Shown here: one piece after another, positions 35,622 through 46,284 of the stretch
Numbering within the stretch: position 1 is the first letter of the stretch
How the letters are laid out: each line of letters opens with the position of its first letter
Assembly (NCBI RefSeq): GCF_029784135.1
Contig: NC_073746.1
Location: 288,096,589-288,160,588, forward strand
DNA length: 64,000 bases
Source: Toxorhynchites rutilus septentrionalis
Lineage: Eukaryota > Arthropoda > Insecta > Diptera > Culicidae
Direction of reading: 5' to 3'
Translations under genes and position numbers: made by a program
The notes under the pieces: model-generated
Seen by the model: only the letters and a program-made list of their open reading frames with translations
Database searches by the model: none
Told to the model about the DNA's origin: nothing

Positions 35622-37582
35622 TATAGCCACATTGAAGAGCATTAAGCAGAGGGGAAATTGATATGTTGCTGAATGTTCCAAGAAAGGAAAACGAGCAGTT
35701 AGGAAAAATAATGATTCCATCTTTAAAACTATGCCAATAGTAACATTCAAGCAATAGGAATAAAATAAATGTTAAAATACAAAACCTCGGATACATGTGA
35801 ATGGCAAATATTGTTATTCAATTATATTGGCAGTAATTAGGATGACTAAGTAATCAACTGAGTTCATTGTCAGAGAAAGCAGCGATTGGCGATTGGAAAT
35901 TATTCTATTCTGGCATGTTATTGAATTTTCTTGCTCTGCTACCCAGTATCAGTGCCGCATGGTAGAAACAAATACAGTTATGATAAAACGATAATTGACT
36001 ATTAAGTATTATTAGATAGCGAGAGATACAAACTCGCGAACAATGATCCAAGCTTATCTCTTTCAATAATGAAACTATTAGCTGGATATCGATGTACTCA
36101 CACCGCACAATAACAGCCTGGAAAGTGGATGGTAATAATTGGATAACGCACAAATCATTATATCCACAATAATCACGATAAAAGCCAGCTGTATCAAGAA
36201 CACCCGAGGCCCCATTACAGAACATCCAACACCAACTATAATTACACTTCTTCCACCCAGATTCTCCTCATACTGATTGAAGCAGCACATAATGAAATAA
36301 ACACTCATTCCGTAGGGTGAGTCATGGAGAAAGAAAGGACGGCCTAAGCTGTATCAGCCAAACAGGTTCCTAACGAAAGTGCACAACTATTCCTAAAACA
36401 GCATAAAGAAAATTGTTATAATGCTCGGCGGACCAGTTTCTCGGGTTTCGAATTTCCAATCATCCACCGCGGGTGATCCTTAGTTTTTCCCACAGCTGGG
36501 AAAGCAAACAATTCCTGCCCTACTCCTTCCGCTACAAATGCATTCCCGCTGCCAAGGAGATGAGAAACTCGCCTCAAAGTCAGAACTACTCCAATTTACA
36601 TTGCTACATGTCGAGCTTGCATACTTCTCAGAATCAGCCGCTTCCGCTTGATCGAGACGAAGAAGCTAAACACAATATTCATGAAACCAAGAAGGAAAGC
36701 AAATCTAAAAATAAACAAAACCAAGTTAGAACGGAAAACAGAGTTCGGGGAATAATCCAACTAGTGACTAGCTCTGACTGAGAAATTGTTGTATGCCCTG
36801 AGAAACAACAGCTCTCTACTCCCGGTATGCAGTATTGCGGAAACATAGCAAGTAACTAAATGCTACCGGAAGAAAGTGTGTACTTACGGATTTTTGAATT
36901 ATTCGGATTTACGAATTGAATATTCAGTCACTCACCTGTGGAAGAGGAAAAGAGAAAAAAAATTGTAATTGTTATTGGTCGATGGAACCACTTGTTGCCA
37001 GGTCACACCACTAGGGAACCACACCTCCGCTAGCACCCAACAGGTGGCATCATGCATTCGACGTTAGTTGCTATAGTGCTCCAGCTTGAAAAAAAAAAAC
37101 CCATCAAACTCCGAGTCCTGAAGCTTCAGGCGTGCAACGCAAGACGGAAAATAAAAATGAAAATGTGGCATTTTTTGCGCTCGACATCCAACGAGCATGG
37201 ACATCGTGGTACTGTTTATATTACTGCCAATAGCGTTTCAGAGAAACTCAGCCAATCGAACTAATTGCGTCCAGACAGAAACAACTACCAACCGTAAATA
37301 AACTCAACTTCCGATGAATTTTTGTGCACACTTCATCTCGATTTTTGAGCTGCCTCACTTCCCAAAATGTCAATATCGGCATGACAAACATATTGATGTC
37401 ATTTCAAGTGGACACATATTTATCACATTTATTACGTAAATTACATTATGAAATGATTTGATTATAGAATATGAATATTGCTGGGATGTAAATGTATTTT
37501 ATGCATATGAAAAAAATACTCGCGAATTCTTACTCAAATTTATACAAATAATAACATAATACTCGTTAGCTTTTACACCTAA
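35622..37582. other. Transposon-poor island containing the ratchet motif
   Basis: No window repeat is found here. Frames at 35905-36225 (minus) and 36473-36781 (plus) lack recognisable domains. The splice-like motif at 36930-36962 is listed separately. Confidence 0.4.
36930..36962 (-). promoter_or_regulatory. Candidate recursive splice site (ratchet point)
   Basis: On the minus strand a pyrimidine tract of more than 20 bases (T8 followed by CTCTTTTCCTCTTCC) runs directly into ACAG|GTGAGT. This is the juxtaposed acceptor and donor layout of zero-length recursive splice sites known from very long Drosophila introns. It lies on the same strand as the 8939-9172 exon, 28 kb upstream of it, inside a segment free of transposons. 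The alternative is the 3' end of an unrecognised exon that happens to end in a pyrimidine run. Confidence 0.45.
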
Positions 37583-37584
37583 TA

Positions 37585-38086
37585 TTAGGTTGTTTGCAAA
37601 GTTTGTTGCCATTCTAAAGGTAGCGTCTCCATCATAGAGGTATTGGTCCTTATTGGCGATAAACTCTGGCAATAGAGATTTTTACAATCTTCTCTTCATT
37701 CCAATTTCTTATCACTCTGGAAATTTTGCAATGCGAGGAAAAGGTGGTAATCGCTTGGTGCCAGGTTTAAAAAAAATGAGAAATAAATTAAGTTGCACGT
37801 ATTTTACTGTTGCAGTATCGACACCATACATACCAATCGCAATTTCAGTGGCCTGGCTTGCATTTTGGCATTTATAAAAGCTAAAATGTAAAATGTACCG
37901 AATTTTCTCTTTGTTGACCTCCATCGTTAACACCATGTAACTCACAACTGAATAGAACAAACAAAAAATAGTAAAAGATTTTTTTTAGTGTGAAATATCA
38001 CCTTTACAACGAACCTATACCTGAAATCGATATTACCCGAGATATTGGATCGAGAAAATAATGGATAACTTTTTCCCCAACCTAAT
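37585..38086 (-). mobile_element. Mariner deletion derivative (502 bp), both ends present
   Basis: The ends TTAGGTTGTTTGCAAAG (37585) and the inverse ...CTTTTTCCCCAACCTAA (38086) lie between TA dinucleotides. The minus strand encodes an N-terminal piece (VNKEKIRYILHFSFYK, NASQATEIAIGMYGVD) joined to a decayed C-terminal piece; the catalytic centre is deleted. It shares its N-terminal breakpoint region with the 21708 element, so both descend from a related deleted parent. Confidence 0.85.
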
Positions 38087-38315
38087 ATTTTCAATTCTTC
38101 GTCCATATCCATCTTGTTTGAAGAAGAGGTATTTTTCCCGAAATCGATTCAATGATCAGAGAATAACTTACATTTTTCAATTCAATCCCATGAGCTAATC
38201 AGTTTAGATTTTTTTTTGTATCACATTGGACGCGCTGTTCAACACTTACGGTTATCGTGCTCTTGAAAAATCAGTTTTTTAACCGTTAAAAAATTTAGAA
38301 ATGGTGATTTTGGCG

Positions 38316-38690
38316 TGAGAAAGACAGGGCGTGGAAAACCCCCACAAAAAATCTATACTTTTGGACGAAGATGGCACTTAAACGCAAGAACAACTCGTGG
38401 ATCAATTGATTGTGACTCGAGAAGCCATACGTTTGAAGGCAATAGAAAGGATCCAGAAGATCGGTTCCACACGAGCCGAGCAAATTAAAGCAGGAAAACT
38501 GAAAAATCACATGTGAAATGCTACTCGTTAGGTACCAAAGGAACTCATTTCTCCATCGGATTATAACTGGAGATGGAAATTGGATGCATTCCGAGAGTCT
38601 TAAGCGTCAAAGACCTTGGGTAAACCCAGAGACAGTCTTCAGGATGCAACCCGGTGCTGATGTGGAACATGTTTTTGTACTCAGTTAAGC
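38316..38690 (+). pseudogene. Mariner transposase relic, N-terminal half
   Basis: A plus-strand frame reads LLDEDGT, a stop, then TQEQLVDQLIVTREAIRLKA and ERIQKIG, the mariner helix-turn-helix region. In another frame it continues with CEMLLVRYQRNSFLHRIITG and DGNWMHSESLKRQRPWVNPE, the region of the first catalytic Asp. Similarity fades near 38690. It is of the same broad type as 18905-19425 and carries at least two stops and one shift. Confidence 0.75.
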
Positions 38691-39288
38691 TCTCACTCCT
38701 TGTATACATTTGCGCTCTGACGGATGAGCACGCTCCAAAACAGAGATCAAATGCTTTGTTGCCATCACCGTTTTTGCACCTAGTTCTGCGCCGTATTTCT
38801 ATACCTGTTTGATACCGCGCTTGAATCTGGTTTGCTTTCTCTGTTGAGTTATTTTTCCTCACACAAGCGCATACGGTTGATATCGAGGCGCGCTGTTGTT
38901 CTTATGCTTTGCTTAGAGCGAACCAAGACAAAGCGGGCGCTAGAAGTTCATGTGTGTGTGTGTGTGTGTGTGTGTATGAAATAAGATTCGCATCACACAA
39001 ATGAGAAGCAATGTTTAGCATCTGAATTATACGTTATTATACGAATTATACGTGTTCATTCGGCGTTCTCTTGTTTATGAATTTGGTACACTCCGTACCA
39101 AGAGAGAATACGTGTTTGTTATGAACGCGCGCTGATGAAAATTGAACTCAAGCGCAGCGCAGCGTATGTTTTCTGAAGACTGCCCAGGGGAGCCATCAGC
39201 ATCGGTTGCAGGGTCAAATCGCTATGAACGGAAGACGACGCTCTGTATTTGGTAGGATCAGAAGGATTTTATCTGTTACTAGCTGACC
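38691..39288. other. Spacer with a (GT)n microsatellite
   Basis: No gene is recognised; a 105-codon minus frame at 38545-38862 overlaps the mariner relic and has no domain of its own. A pure GT run of about 15 units lies at 38950-38980. Confidence 0.5.
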
Positions 39289-39899
39289 CGGCAAACTTCG
39301 TTCCGCCAAAAATTAGTTTTTTGTTATCAATACCATCAAACATTCACGTTTTCTTACTATGAGCAAGTTCATGAGTTCAATCGCAGAACTGTTCATTGAT
39401 TGATTGATTGACCCCGTTGAATTTACCTTTTACTATAAAATTCGTAGTATTTCTAACAGAACTCATCATTATAATATCAGATTATTTTTAGGCACAATCT
39501 TCGTTCAAGATTTTTCAACCACTTACAAATAACATGTTTCTTCGTTACATGGAATAAATGTTTTAAACAAAAAATATGATAGAATAAAGACAGCCTTAAA
39601 TCGGACAATTCCTTCCTCGGGTTCTACTCTTATCAACACATCCGGAGATCCTTTTTTTGGTATAGATAGGAGAAGATATAGAGGTGCGTTTCATCACATT
39701 AAAATCCATTTCCAGTTTCAAACAAAGATCAATTTCGCTAGCGCAAACATCAAATGGACTAACAGCACTTGTCACTATGTAATTGTCGAACATATGGGAA
39801 TTAAATTTTCCGAATTTTCCCTTTTTCCTTCAGAGTTTTACGAAAATTTTCAATTGACATGTTTGGTTGGAATATTTTCGGTTGAAATGTGTGTAATAT

Positions 39900-40440
39900 T
39901 TTTAAGGGACCCCTCTCCATTCCAGAGGAGGGAGGGGTGTCATATCGAGTTATGCAGAAATTTGTGTTTCATTTGAATGACAGCCCACCCTTAGAGAGCG
40001 GGAGAAGTGTCTAACTACCATAGAAATATTGATTGCATCCTAAAACCTCCACATGCCAAATTTGGTTTCGTTTGCTTGATTAATTCTCGAGTAATTCAGA
40101 AATTTGTGTTTCATTTGTATGGCAGCAGCCCCCTTAGAAAGGGGGTGGAGAGTCTAACCACCATAGAAACATTTATTGCATCCTAAAACCTCAAAATGCC
40201 TTATTTGGTTTCATTTGCTTGATTAATTCTTGAATAATACAGAAATTTGTGTTTCATTTGTATGGCAGCCCCCCCTTAGAGAGGGGGTGGTAGGCTACTA
40301 TCATAGAAACATTTATTGCACCATAAAATCTCAATATGCCTAATTTCGTTTCATTTGCTTGATTAATTCCCGAGAAATGTAAAAAACTGTGTTTGATTTG
40401 TATGGCAGCCCCCCTTAGAGAGGGGTCTCAAACTATTACG
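39900..40440 (-). repeat. Helitron internal tandem repeats, about 140-bp units
   Basis: Units share TTCATTTGTATGGCAG, a C-run/TTAGAGAG/G-run hairpin, CCATAGAAACATTTATTGCA and GCTTGATTAATTCTCGAGTA. Successive GTATGGCAG positions are about 140-143 bp apart. The same units recur in copies at 22390, 50979, 51974, 58128, 59251 and 61641, with unit number varying. They are not coding, although long frames run through them. Confidence 0.85.
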
Positions 40441-40799
40441 AAAACCTTCCCCGGCCCCAAAAACCCCTACATACCAATTTTCATGTTAATCGGTTCAGTA
40501 GTTTCCGAGTTAATAAGAATCAGACAGACAGACAGACAGAAATCCATTTTTATATATACAGGTCGGACTCGATTATATGTGATTCGATTATATACAATTT
40601 TGGACTCGATTATATACAGTTTGAAAAAAAAATATTTTTTTTATGTTTCAAATATTTCACCTTATTTCAAGAAGAAATGTAACCTTCAACGTTAAGGTGT
40701 AATTTGAGTGACTAATTCATATACAGTGGGTTAAAAATCGTGGTATTTTTTTTTGAATTTTCATTTGTTCATAAAAATAGTTACAATCATCTGTTTTAA

Positions 40800-41527
40800 G
40801 GGGGTATTCTAGTGTAGAGACACGAATTTCGGACGTTTTTTCGAACTCCGTAAAAATAAAACAAAGAATATTTTTACTATCCATTATATCATTATTCGTT
40901 TATCTATCTTTCAACAATAAAACATAAATAGGACGGAAAAAAATATTCATAATTAGAATAGTTACATGCTGGTGAAGTGAGGGTGTTCAAAAAAAAGTTG
41001 TGCCATGGCGTACACGATTCCAGTCCTTCTGGTTATCTGAAACAAAAAAATCGAACAGATTCTGAATCAGTAAAGATGTCGCTATGGCATGAACCTCGGA
41101 CAAGTCAAAAACATGGGTTTTAACAAAATGGCGGCCGTTTGAAAACAAAAATGCTGCTTAAAACGTTTTTTATTGCGTTTACCGATTTTTTAAAAATAGT
41201 AAAATTAAAAAGTTATAATTTTTTATTGGTTCATGCGATAGAGAGATGTATGCAGATTATTTTCATATAAATTTGACATAAATCGGTTCAGTAGAACGTG
41301 TATCGTGTACGCCAGTTAGAAAAAAACTAGTTCCGAGAGAAACGCGTTTGAAGTTCATTGTGATGGCCGTAACAGGTTAGATACCACATCACTAAGATGG
41401 CTCTAACTAGGTAAATAATAGGATTTTCGATAAGTCCTTTCTAGAGTATATTCTTGAATGCCTAAACTACAGAAATATGGTAAAAAAAAATTTCGATTTT
41501 TTCAGATTTCTAGACTAGAATACCCCC
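40800..41527. mobile_element. TTAA-flanked (piggyBac-type) MITE
   Basis: Perfect terminal repeats GGGGGTATTCTAG at 40800 and its inverse CTAGAATACCCCC ending at 41527 lie between TTAA duplications (40796-40799 and 41528-41531). TTAA targets are the signature of piggyBac-type transposition. No transposase is encoded. The related mariner at 46563-47596 reads GACTTAAAACAG across the site (TTAA at 47536-47539), a true empty site. Confidence 0.93.
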
Positions 41528-42551
41528 TTAAGTCAAATATGCGCCGTTTTGTTCGATGACTTGTTTCCAACGAGATGCCAACTTCATAATACCCCTGTTA
41601 TAGAAGCTCGCTTCCTTATTGGCAAAAAACTCGGATAGCCAATTTTCACAGGCCTCTTTTGTGGCTAACTTCTGACTACCTAGCTCATTCGCCATGGACA
41701 AAAACAGGTGGTAATCACTTGGTGCAAGGTCCGGACTATACGGCGGATGCAAAAGAACGACCCATCCGAGCTCCCGGAGCTTCTGGCGCGTCACCAAAGA
41801 AGTGTGTGGCCTGGCGTTGTCCTGATGGAAGACAATGCGGCCTCTGTTTATCAAAGATGGCCTCTTCTTCATGAGTGCTACCTTCAAGCGGTCCAGTTGT
41901 TGGCAGTACAGGTCCGAATTGAGCGTTTGGCCATAGGGAAGCAGCTCATAATAGATTATTCCTTGACAATCCCACCAAACACACAGCAGAACCTTCCTGG
42001 CCGTTAATGAGGGCTTGGCCACCGTCTGAGCTGCTTCAGCGGGATTCGACCACGACCGTTTGTGCTTCACGTTGTTCTAAGTGACCCACTTTTCATCGCC
42101 AGTCACCATCCGCTTCAGAAACGGGTCGATTTTGTTGCGATTCAGCAGCGATTCACATGCGTCGATACGGTCAAAGATGTTTTTTGCGTCAACGTGTGTG
42201 GCACCCATACATCGAGCTTCTTTGTGAATCCAAGCTTCTTCAAATGGTTAATAACGGTTTGATGACTTATCCCCAGCTCTTGGCCGATGCTACGGCTGCT
42301 ACTATGCCGGTCTTTCTCGTCTAATTCAGCGATTTTGTCGCAATTTTCGACGAAGGCTTTCCGGAGCGTGGCGCATCTTCGACGACCTCTACACCAGAAC
42401 GAAAACGTTGAAACCATCGTTGTGCGGTGGAAATGGAAACTGTATCGGGTCCATATACTGCACAAATTTTATTGGCAGCTTGAGATGCATTTTTGCCTTT
42501 GTCATAGTAGTACTGTAAAATATGTCGGATTTTCTCTTTATTTTGCTCCAT
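41528..42551 (-). pseudogene. Mariner transposase, full length with three lesions
   Basis: Mariner transposases bind the terminal repeats and move the element by cut and paste at TA. The gene runs from ATG 42551 to the stop at 41528, about 341 codons if unbroken. It has N-terminal helix-turn-helix motifs (NASQAANKICAVYGPD; SSRSIGQELGISHQTVINHL), the second catalytic Asp in FHQDNARPH and the third in YSPDLAPSDYHLF, 34 residues apart. Lesions against the 46711 copy are one missing base near 42355, six instead of seven A in an A run near 42180 (frameshift), and TAG in place of a Tyr codon near 42075 (just past GDEKWVT). The stop codon overlaps the TTAA hit by the MITE. Confidence 0.9.
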
Positions 42552-42737
42552 ACTTGCGACACTATAACTCACGAACGACTTAACCAAACAAAACATTGTC
42601 AAGGACTATATAATAGCGCGCAAGGACTATATAACCTTTCCAACAAGCTATAGTATGACTCGATACAATGAATACAACTAGAACTACGCGTTTACGACAC
42701 CTCGCGGAAATACCGCAGGACTTTTTTGACAGCCTAA

Positions 42738-43327
42738 TATATCGATATTGCAGCCAAATTAAGATAGATAGAAGTTGGGTGTCAAAGAACAAATTGTGGA
42801 GCGGTTAGAGAACATCAATTTGATGGATAGAAACAATCCAGCTTAATAAAAAAAAATCAGGATGACATTAATAATAATACATTAACAATTACTAACTTTT
42901 ATGTTTTTCACTTCCAAAATGTTATTAAAATCCATTAATTTAGATGTTCCACTACTATATCCTGTATCAAATTTTTATCATCTTTCAAATGAAAGCAACA
43001 AAATCGTCTTCCGTAGCGTACTTTGTAATGTAGAGCCAGTTCGAGGCAACAGAGTCCGAAACAAAAAAAAGTTCTATAATTCTGTCATTGTTGAAACTCG
43101 AACATATGCGTAGAAGGATTTTTTCCATCAAATATGATCGTCTATCACCCATTGAGAGAATCTGGATAATTTATTTATTTTTTTCATGTGAGAAAGGTAT
43201 TTTCTGACATTAAGTGGAGGAATCAAAAATCAAATTCCTTTTTTATATTAAAAAAAAAGAAAAATAGATGCAAAAAAAACAATAAAAATTTTTTTTTTTT
43301 GATTCGATTATATACAGGGTTCGATTA
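42738..43327 (+). other. Inner CAGGTCGG element sequence between nested transposons
   Basis: This stretch belongs to the 40559-44686 element; 42740-42850 matches 27210-27310 (TATCGATATTGCAGC, GAAGTTGGGTGTCAAAGAAC). Small frames in it (for example 42901-43113) are not supported as genes. Confidence 0.6.
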
Positions 43328-44637
43328 AAGGGTATGTCACATCAAATTGCATCACGGAAAAAACGCTGTAGAAATTTAATTTTTAGGAATTATATCTTCA
43401 GCTTTCGCTTATAATCAGATAAGAGTGTATAGATCACGTTGGCCATGCTTCACTGTAAATTTTTCGTAAATTTGGAAAAATGTCGTCGAACGAAAAAGAG
43501 CGTCGTGAATTAATCCTGCGCACTCATTTCGAGAATCCGGAGTTGTCACATCGGGACATCGGTAAGATGCTGGGAATCGTCCAATCCACGGTCAGCAGAG
43601 TACTAAAACGATACTTCGAGAACCTAACCATCGACCGGAAGGTGAAGAACGGCAAAAATGGATGCTCCGTCAGTGAAAAAGATCACAAGCGCGTAGTTAA
43701 GCAGTTTAGACGTGATCCGAGAAGTTCGGTCCGGGATGTCGCCAATAAGCTGAATTTGTCAAGTTCATTCGTCCAGCGGACCAAGCAGCGGGAGGGCCTG
43801 CGTACATACAAGGTTCAGAAGGCTCCTAACCGCGACGGAAGGCAAAACATGGTGGGGAAGACGCGAGCCCGGAAGCTGTACACCGAAATGCAGACGAAGC
43901 CGCATTGCCTGGTAATGGACGACGAAACCTACGTCAAAGCGGACTTTCGTCAGCTGCCGGGCCTGTTGTTCTTCTCCGCAGAGGACAAATTCAGCGTTCC
44001 GGAGGAGATTCGGAAGCAGAAACTATCCAAGTTTGCCACAAAGTACATGGTGTGGCAAGCGATCTGCTCTTGCGGAAAGCGGAGCGCCCCCTTCGTGATG
44101 ACCGGCACGGTAAACGGGCAGGTTTACCTTAAGGAGTGCCTACAGAAGCGCTTACTACCACTATTGAAGCAGCACGAGGGCCCGACCATCTTCTGGCCGG
44201 ATCTCGCTTCGTGCCACTATTCAAAGGACGTGTTGGAGTGGTACGAAGCCAACGGGGTCACCTTCGTGCCAAAGGAAATGAACCCGCCCAACGCGCCGGA
44301 GCTTCGCCCAATAGAGAAATATTGGGCGATTATGAAGCAGGCCCTCCGGAAGAACCCAAAAGTTGTCAAATCGGAGGCGGACTTCAAGAGAAAATGGATT
44401 TCTGTTTAAGAAAAACTACAACCTGACGTTGTACAGAACCTTATGGACGGGGTAAAGAGGAAGGTGCGAGCATACCGGCTTGGGCTCGAAGTATGAATAA
44501 AAAAAAACTAATAAAAAACTAATAAAAGTTGTTTATTAGTTTTTATTTTACTGTCTAAAATTTTCAAAAGGATCGGTCTACTGGGCGAATTTCTACAGCG
44601 TTTTTTTCCGTGATGCAATTTGATGTGACACACCCTT
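43328..44637 (+). mobile_element. ITmD37E transposon, 1310 bp, nearly complete
   Basis: Long terminal repeats begin AAGGGTATGTCACATCAAAT (43328) and end ...ATTTGATGTGACACACCCTT (44637), and continue matching through GCATCACGGAAAAAA and CGCTGTAGAAATT. TA flanks both sides. The relative at 27006 lacks it (TTCGATTATACAG), giving an empty site. It contains one transposase gene with a single premature stop. The IS630-Tc1-mariner DD37E family is known from mosquitoes. Confidence 0.95.
43480..44496 (+). pseudogene. ITmD37E transposase with one premature stop codon
   Basis: The enzyme would excise and reinsert its element at TA. From ATG 43480 the protein starts with a helix-turn-helix region (LSHRDIGKMLGIVQSTVSRV) and a second DNA-binding part (SVRDVANKLNLSSSFVQR). 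The catalytic triad is complete: Asp in VMDDETYVKAD, Asp in FWPDLASCHYS and Glu in ELRPIEKYW, with exactly 37 residues between the last two. A TAA at 44407-44409 ends the frame after 309 codons. The same frame stays open for 28 more codons to a TGA at 44494-44496, so the TAA is probably a single-base nonsense change and not the natural end. No frameshift was seen. Confidence 0.93.
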
Positions 44638-44692
44638 TATAATAGTGAAAAGAAATCAGAAACTGTATATAATCGAGTCCGCGCTGTATAGA

Positions 44693-46284
44693 TATTTGTT
44701 TTTATAGTTTACATGGATTAGAGACAGATGGCGCTATATTTAAAACAAAATTCTTCTAAGCTCAGGCCCTTTCACAAAACATATTTAAAAAATCCGAGAT
44801 GCTTGTATTTCTATACAAGTAGAATAAATTGCGCCAACATTGGTTTATAGCGACTGTAACATGGTTACATTATCAATACACATTAGAATTTCTAGTCCTA
44901 GACTTTCATGTTACACGTAGAGACTTGATTAAATTTCGATGATTGCTTTTTTGTCTTATAAATTAATTAGATTAAATTTAGGTAATACATCTTTCCCGAA
45001 CTATAAGGAACTGTATATTGACATCCTTTTTGATTAGACTCAATATTTTGATTAGACAATCTTATAGTTTCTAACTATGCACATGGCAGGTTCGGAATAA
45101 AATTAGTTTATCCGTTATATTTTCATATATGTTTTAGAAGTGTTATATAACAATGTAGATAATTGGCTTTAAAACTTTCGTCGTCCAGAGGGATTCGGTC
45201 GAGTTTTTTGCGGGGTCCAAATTCAACTGTCGATGCGCTAGAGAAATAAGAGGGCAACGATAGTAATGAATTCGGGTTCGATTCAGGACTGCTTTTCTGT
45301 TGGATCCGAATGAAATCAACCGACTGCTGATTAGAAAACTTTTAAAAATAATTAATGATAATAAAAAATGAAATTCAACCGAACGTATTTGCTCCCATAA
45401 ACTACATTCGATGACGATGAATAACAACAATTTTATTGGAGAATATGGAATATTCTGTTTAATCGATTGCGAAGATTCTGTGAATATGTCGTACCAAGAA
45501 CATGTCACTTTTGTGAGAAAATAATCGTCATAAACTATATCACACTTGGCAATTCCGACTTTCTACCTGATTCGTTTTCATTGTTCTTTGCGCTTGGTAG
45601 ATAAAAAGCTTAAAGAAGAGACAAGTTGCAATTTTTTATCTGAGAATAAAAATAATAATTGCGCAACTCGGATAGGCCCCTGTTTTTTCGGAAAAGTTTT
45701 TTTCAAAGACACCTTGTGTTTTTTTTTCATCCTCAAAACGTTCACCGGACGGATAGTAAATCTGAAAGCGAGGGAAGTAGTGACGAGGAAATAGTGCGAA
45801 ACGTTAGAAGAAAAATTTCGAGTATTATCTCATTGAGCTCCGATTCGGATATTGAGGAACTATACGCAAGTGAAGATCTGGACGATATGTTAGAAGAACT
45901 TACTATATACGATATATAAAGATATAAAAGTTTTTAATATTAAAGTTAATTTCTGAGAATGGTTTTCTAACAGTATATTTAAAATGTAACGGTTCATTGA
46001 TTTTCTATTAACTTTTCTTTTTTTAACAGACATCTGATTTTTGATTTGCAATTCTTTGAAAGAAAGATCAATCATTTTGATTACGCTCTTTCAAAAAATC
46101 ATTCGTAATTTGAATTGGTCATATAATAATGAAAATTGTAATTTTTGGCAGTTTCCATCATTTGTACCAAGTTTCAAAAAAATCGTAGAGAGTCGGGTTA
46201 GTGGCCGACTGATTTGGGGTGAAATCGCTCTATACGAGAGTTGTACAAATAAAAGTAATATGTAACTTTGAACTTGGATTTTTC
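44693..46284. other. AT-rich segment, no supported gene
   Basis: 44700-44830 resembles 12990-13060 (TTTTTATAGTTTACATG and ATGG.GCTAT blocks). A plus frame at 45659-45919 ends in an acidic tail (SSDSDIEELYASEDLDDMLE). It might be a transposase-end fragment, but there is no upstream domain. 46115-46185 resembles 18641-18700. Nothing else is recognised. Confidence 0.4.

Larger units (their letters stand above)
40746..42737 (-). mobile_element. Mariner element (MEQNKEK type), copy 1
   Basis: The 5' terminus TTAGGCTGTCAAAAAAGTCC lies at 42737 next to TA. The 3' side is less clear: the last sequence shared with the copy at 46563-47596 ends at ...CAAAAAAAAATACC near 40743. The transposase occupies 41528-42551. 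A TTAA-flanked MITE is inserted directly behind the stop codon. The whole sits in the CAGGTCGG element. Confidence 0.8.
40559..44686 (+). mobile_element. CAGGTCGGACTCG family element, nearly complete, 4.1 kb with nested transposons
   Basis: The left end CAGGTCGGACTCGATTATAT (40559) is mirrored by ...ATATAATCGAGTCCGCGCTG (44686). TA lies on each side, within the Helitron end TATATATA. The element's own sequence is 40559-40745, 42738-43327 and 44638-44686; a mariner and an ITmD37E element fill the rest. The own part encodes nothing recognisable. TA target and TCGATTATA-type ends suggest a pogo-like non-autonomous element of about 0.85 kb before the insertions. Confidence 0.85.
39289..44692 (-). 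mobile_element. Helitron-like element, copy A, interrupted by a 4.1-kb insertion
   Basis: Read on the minus strand it begins TC at 44692 (TCTATA, preceded by A) and ends CTAG at 39289 (followed by T), the A|T insertion pattern of Helitrons. Upstream of CTAG lies a short hairpin, clearest in the 50979 copy as GGCAAGACGAAGTTTGCC, also Helitron-like. The 5' region carries TATATATAAAAATGG and a TCTGTCTGTCTG run. No Rep/helicase is encoded, so it is non-autonomous. The insertion at 40559-44686 split its sixth base region at a TA. Internal tandem units are listed separately. Confidence 0.75.

Noticed and set aside
36473..36781. 102-codon plus-strand frame as a gene
   Set aside because: Lys/Asn/Gln-rich with no domain; on the strand opposite to the host gene and without promoter or splice signals.
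45659..45919. Acidic-tailed frame as a gene
   Set aside because: Only the tail is distinctive and no upstream domain exists; kept as a note within the surrounding segment.
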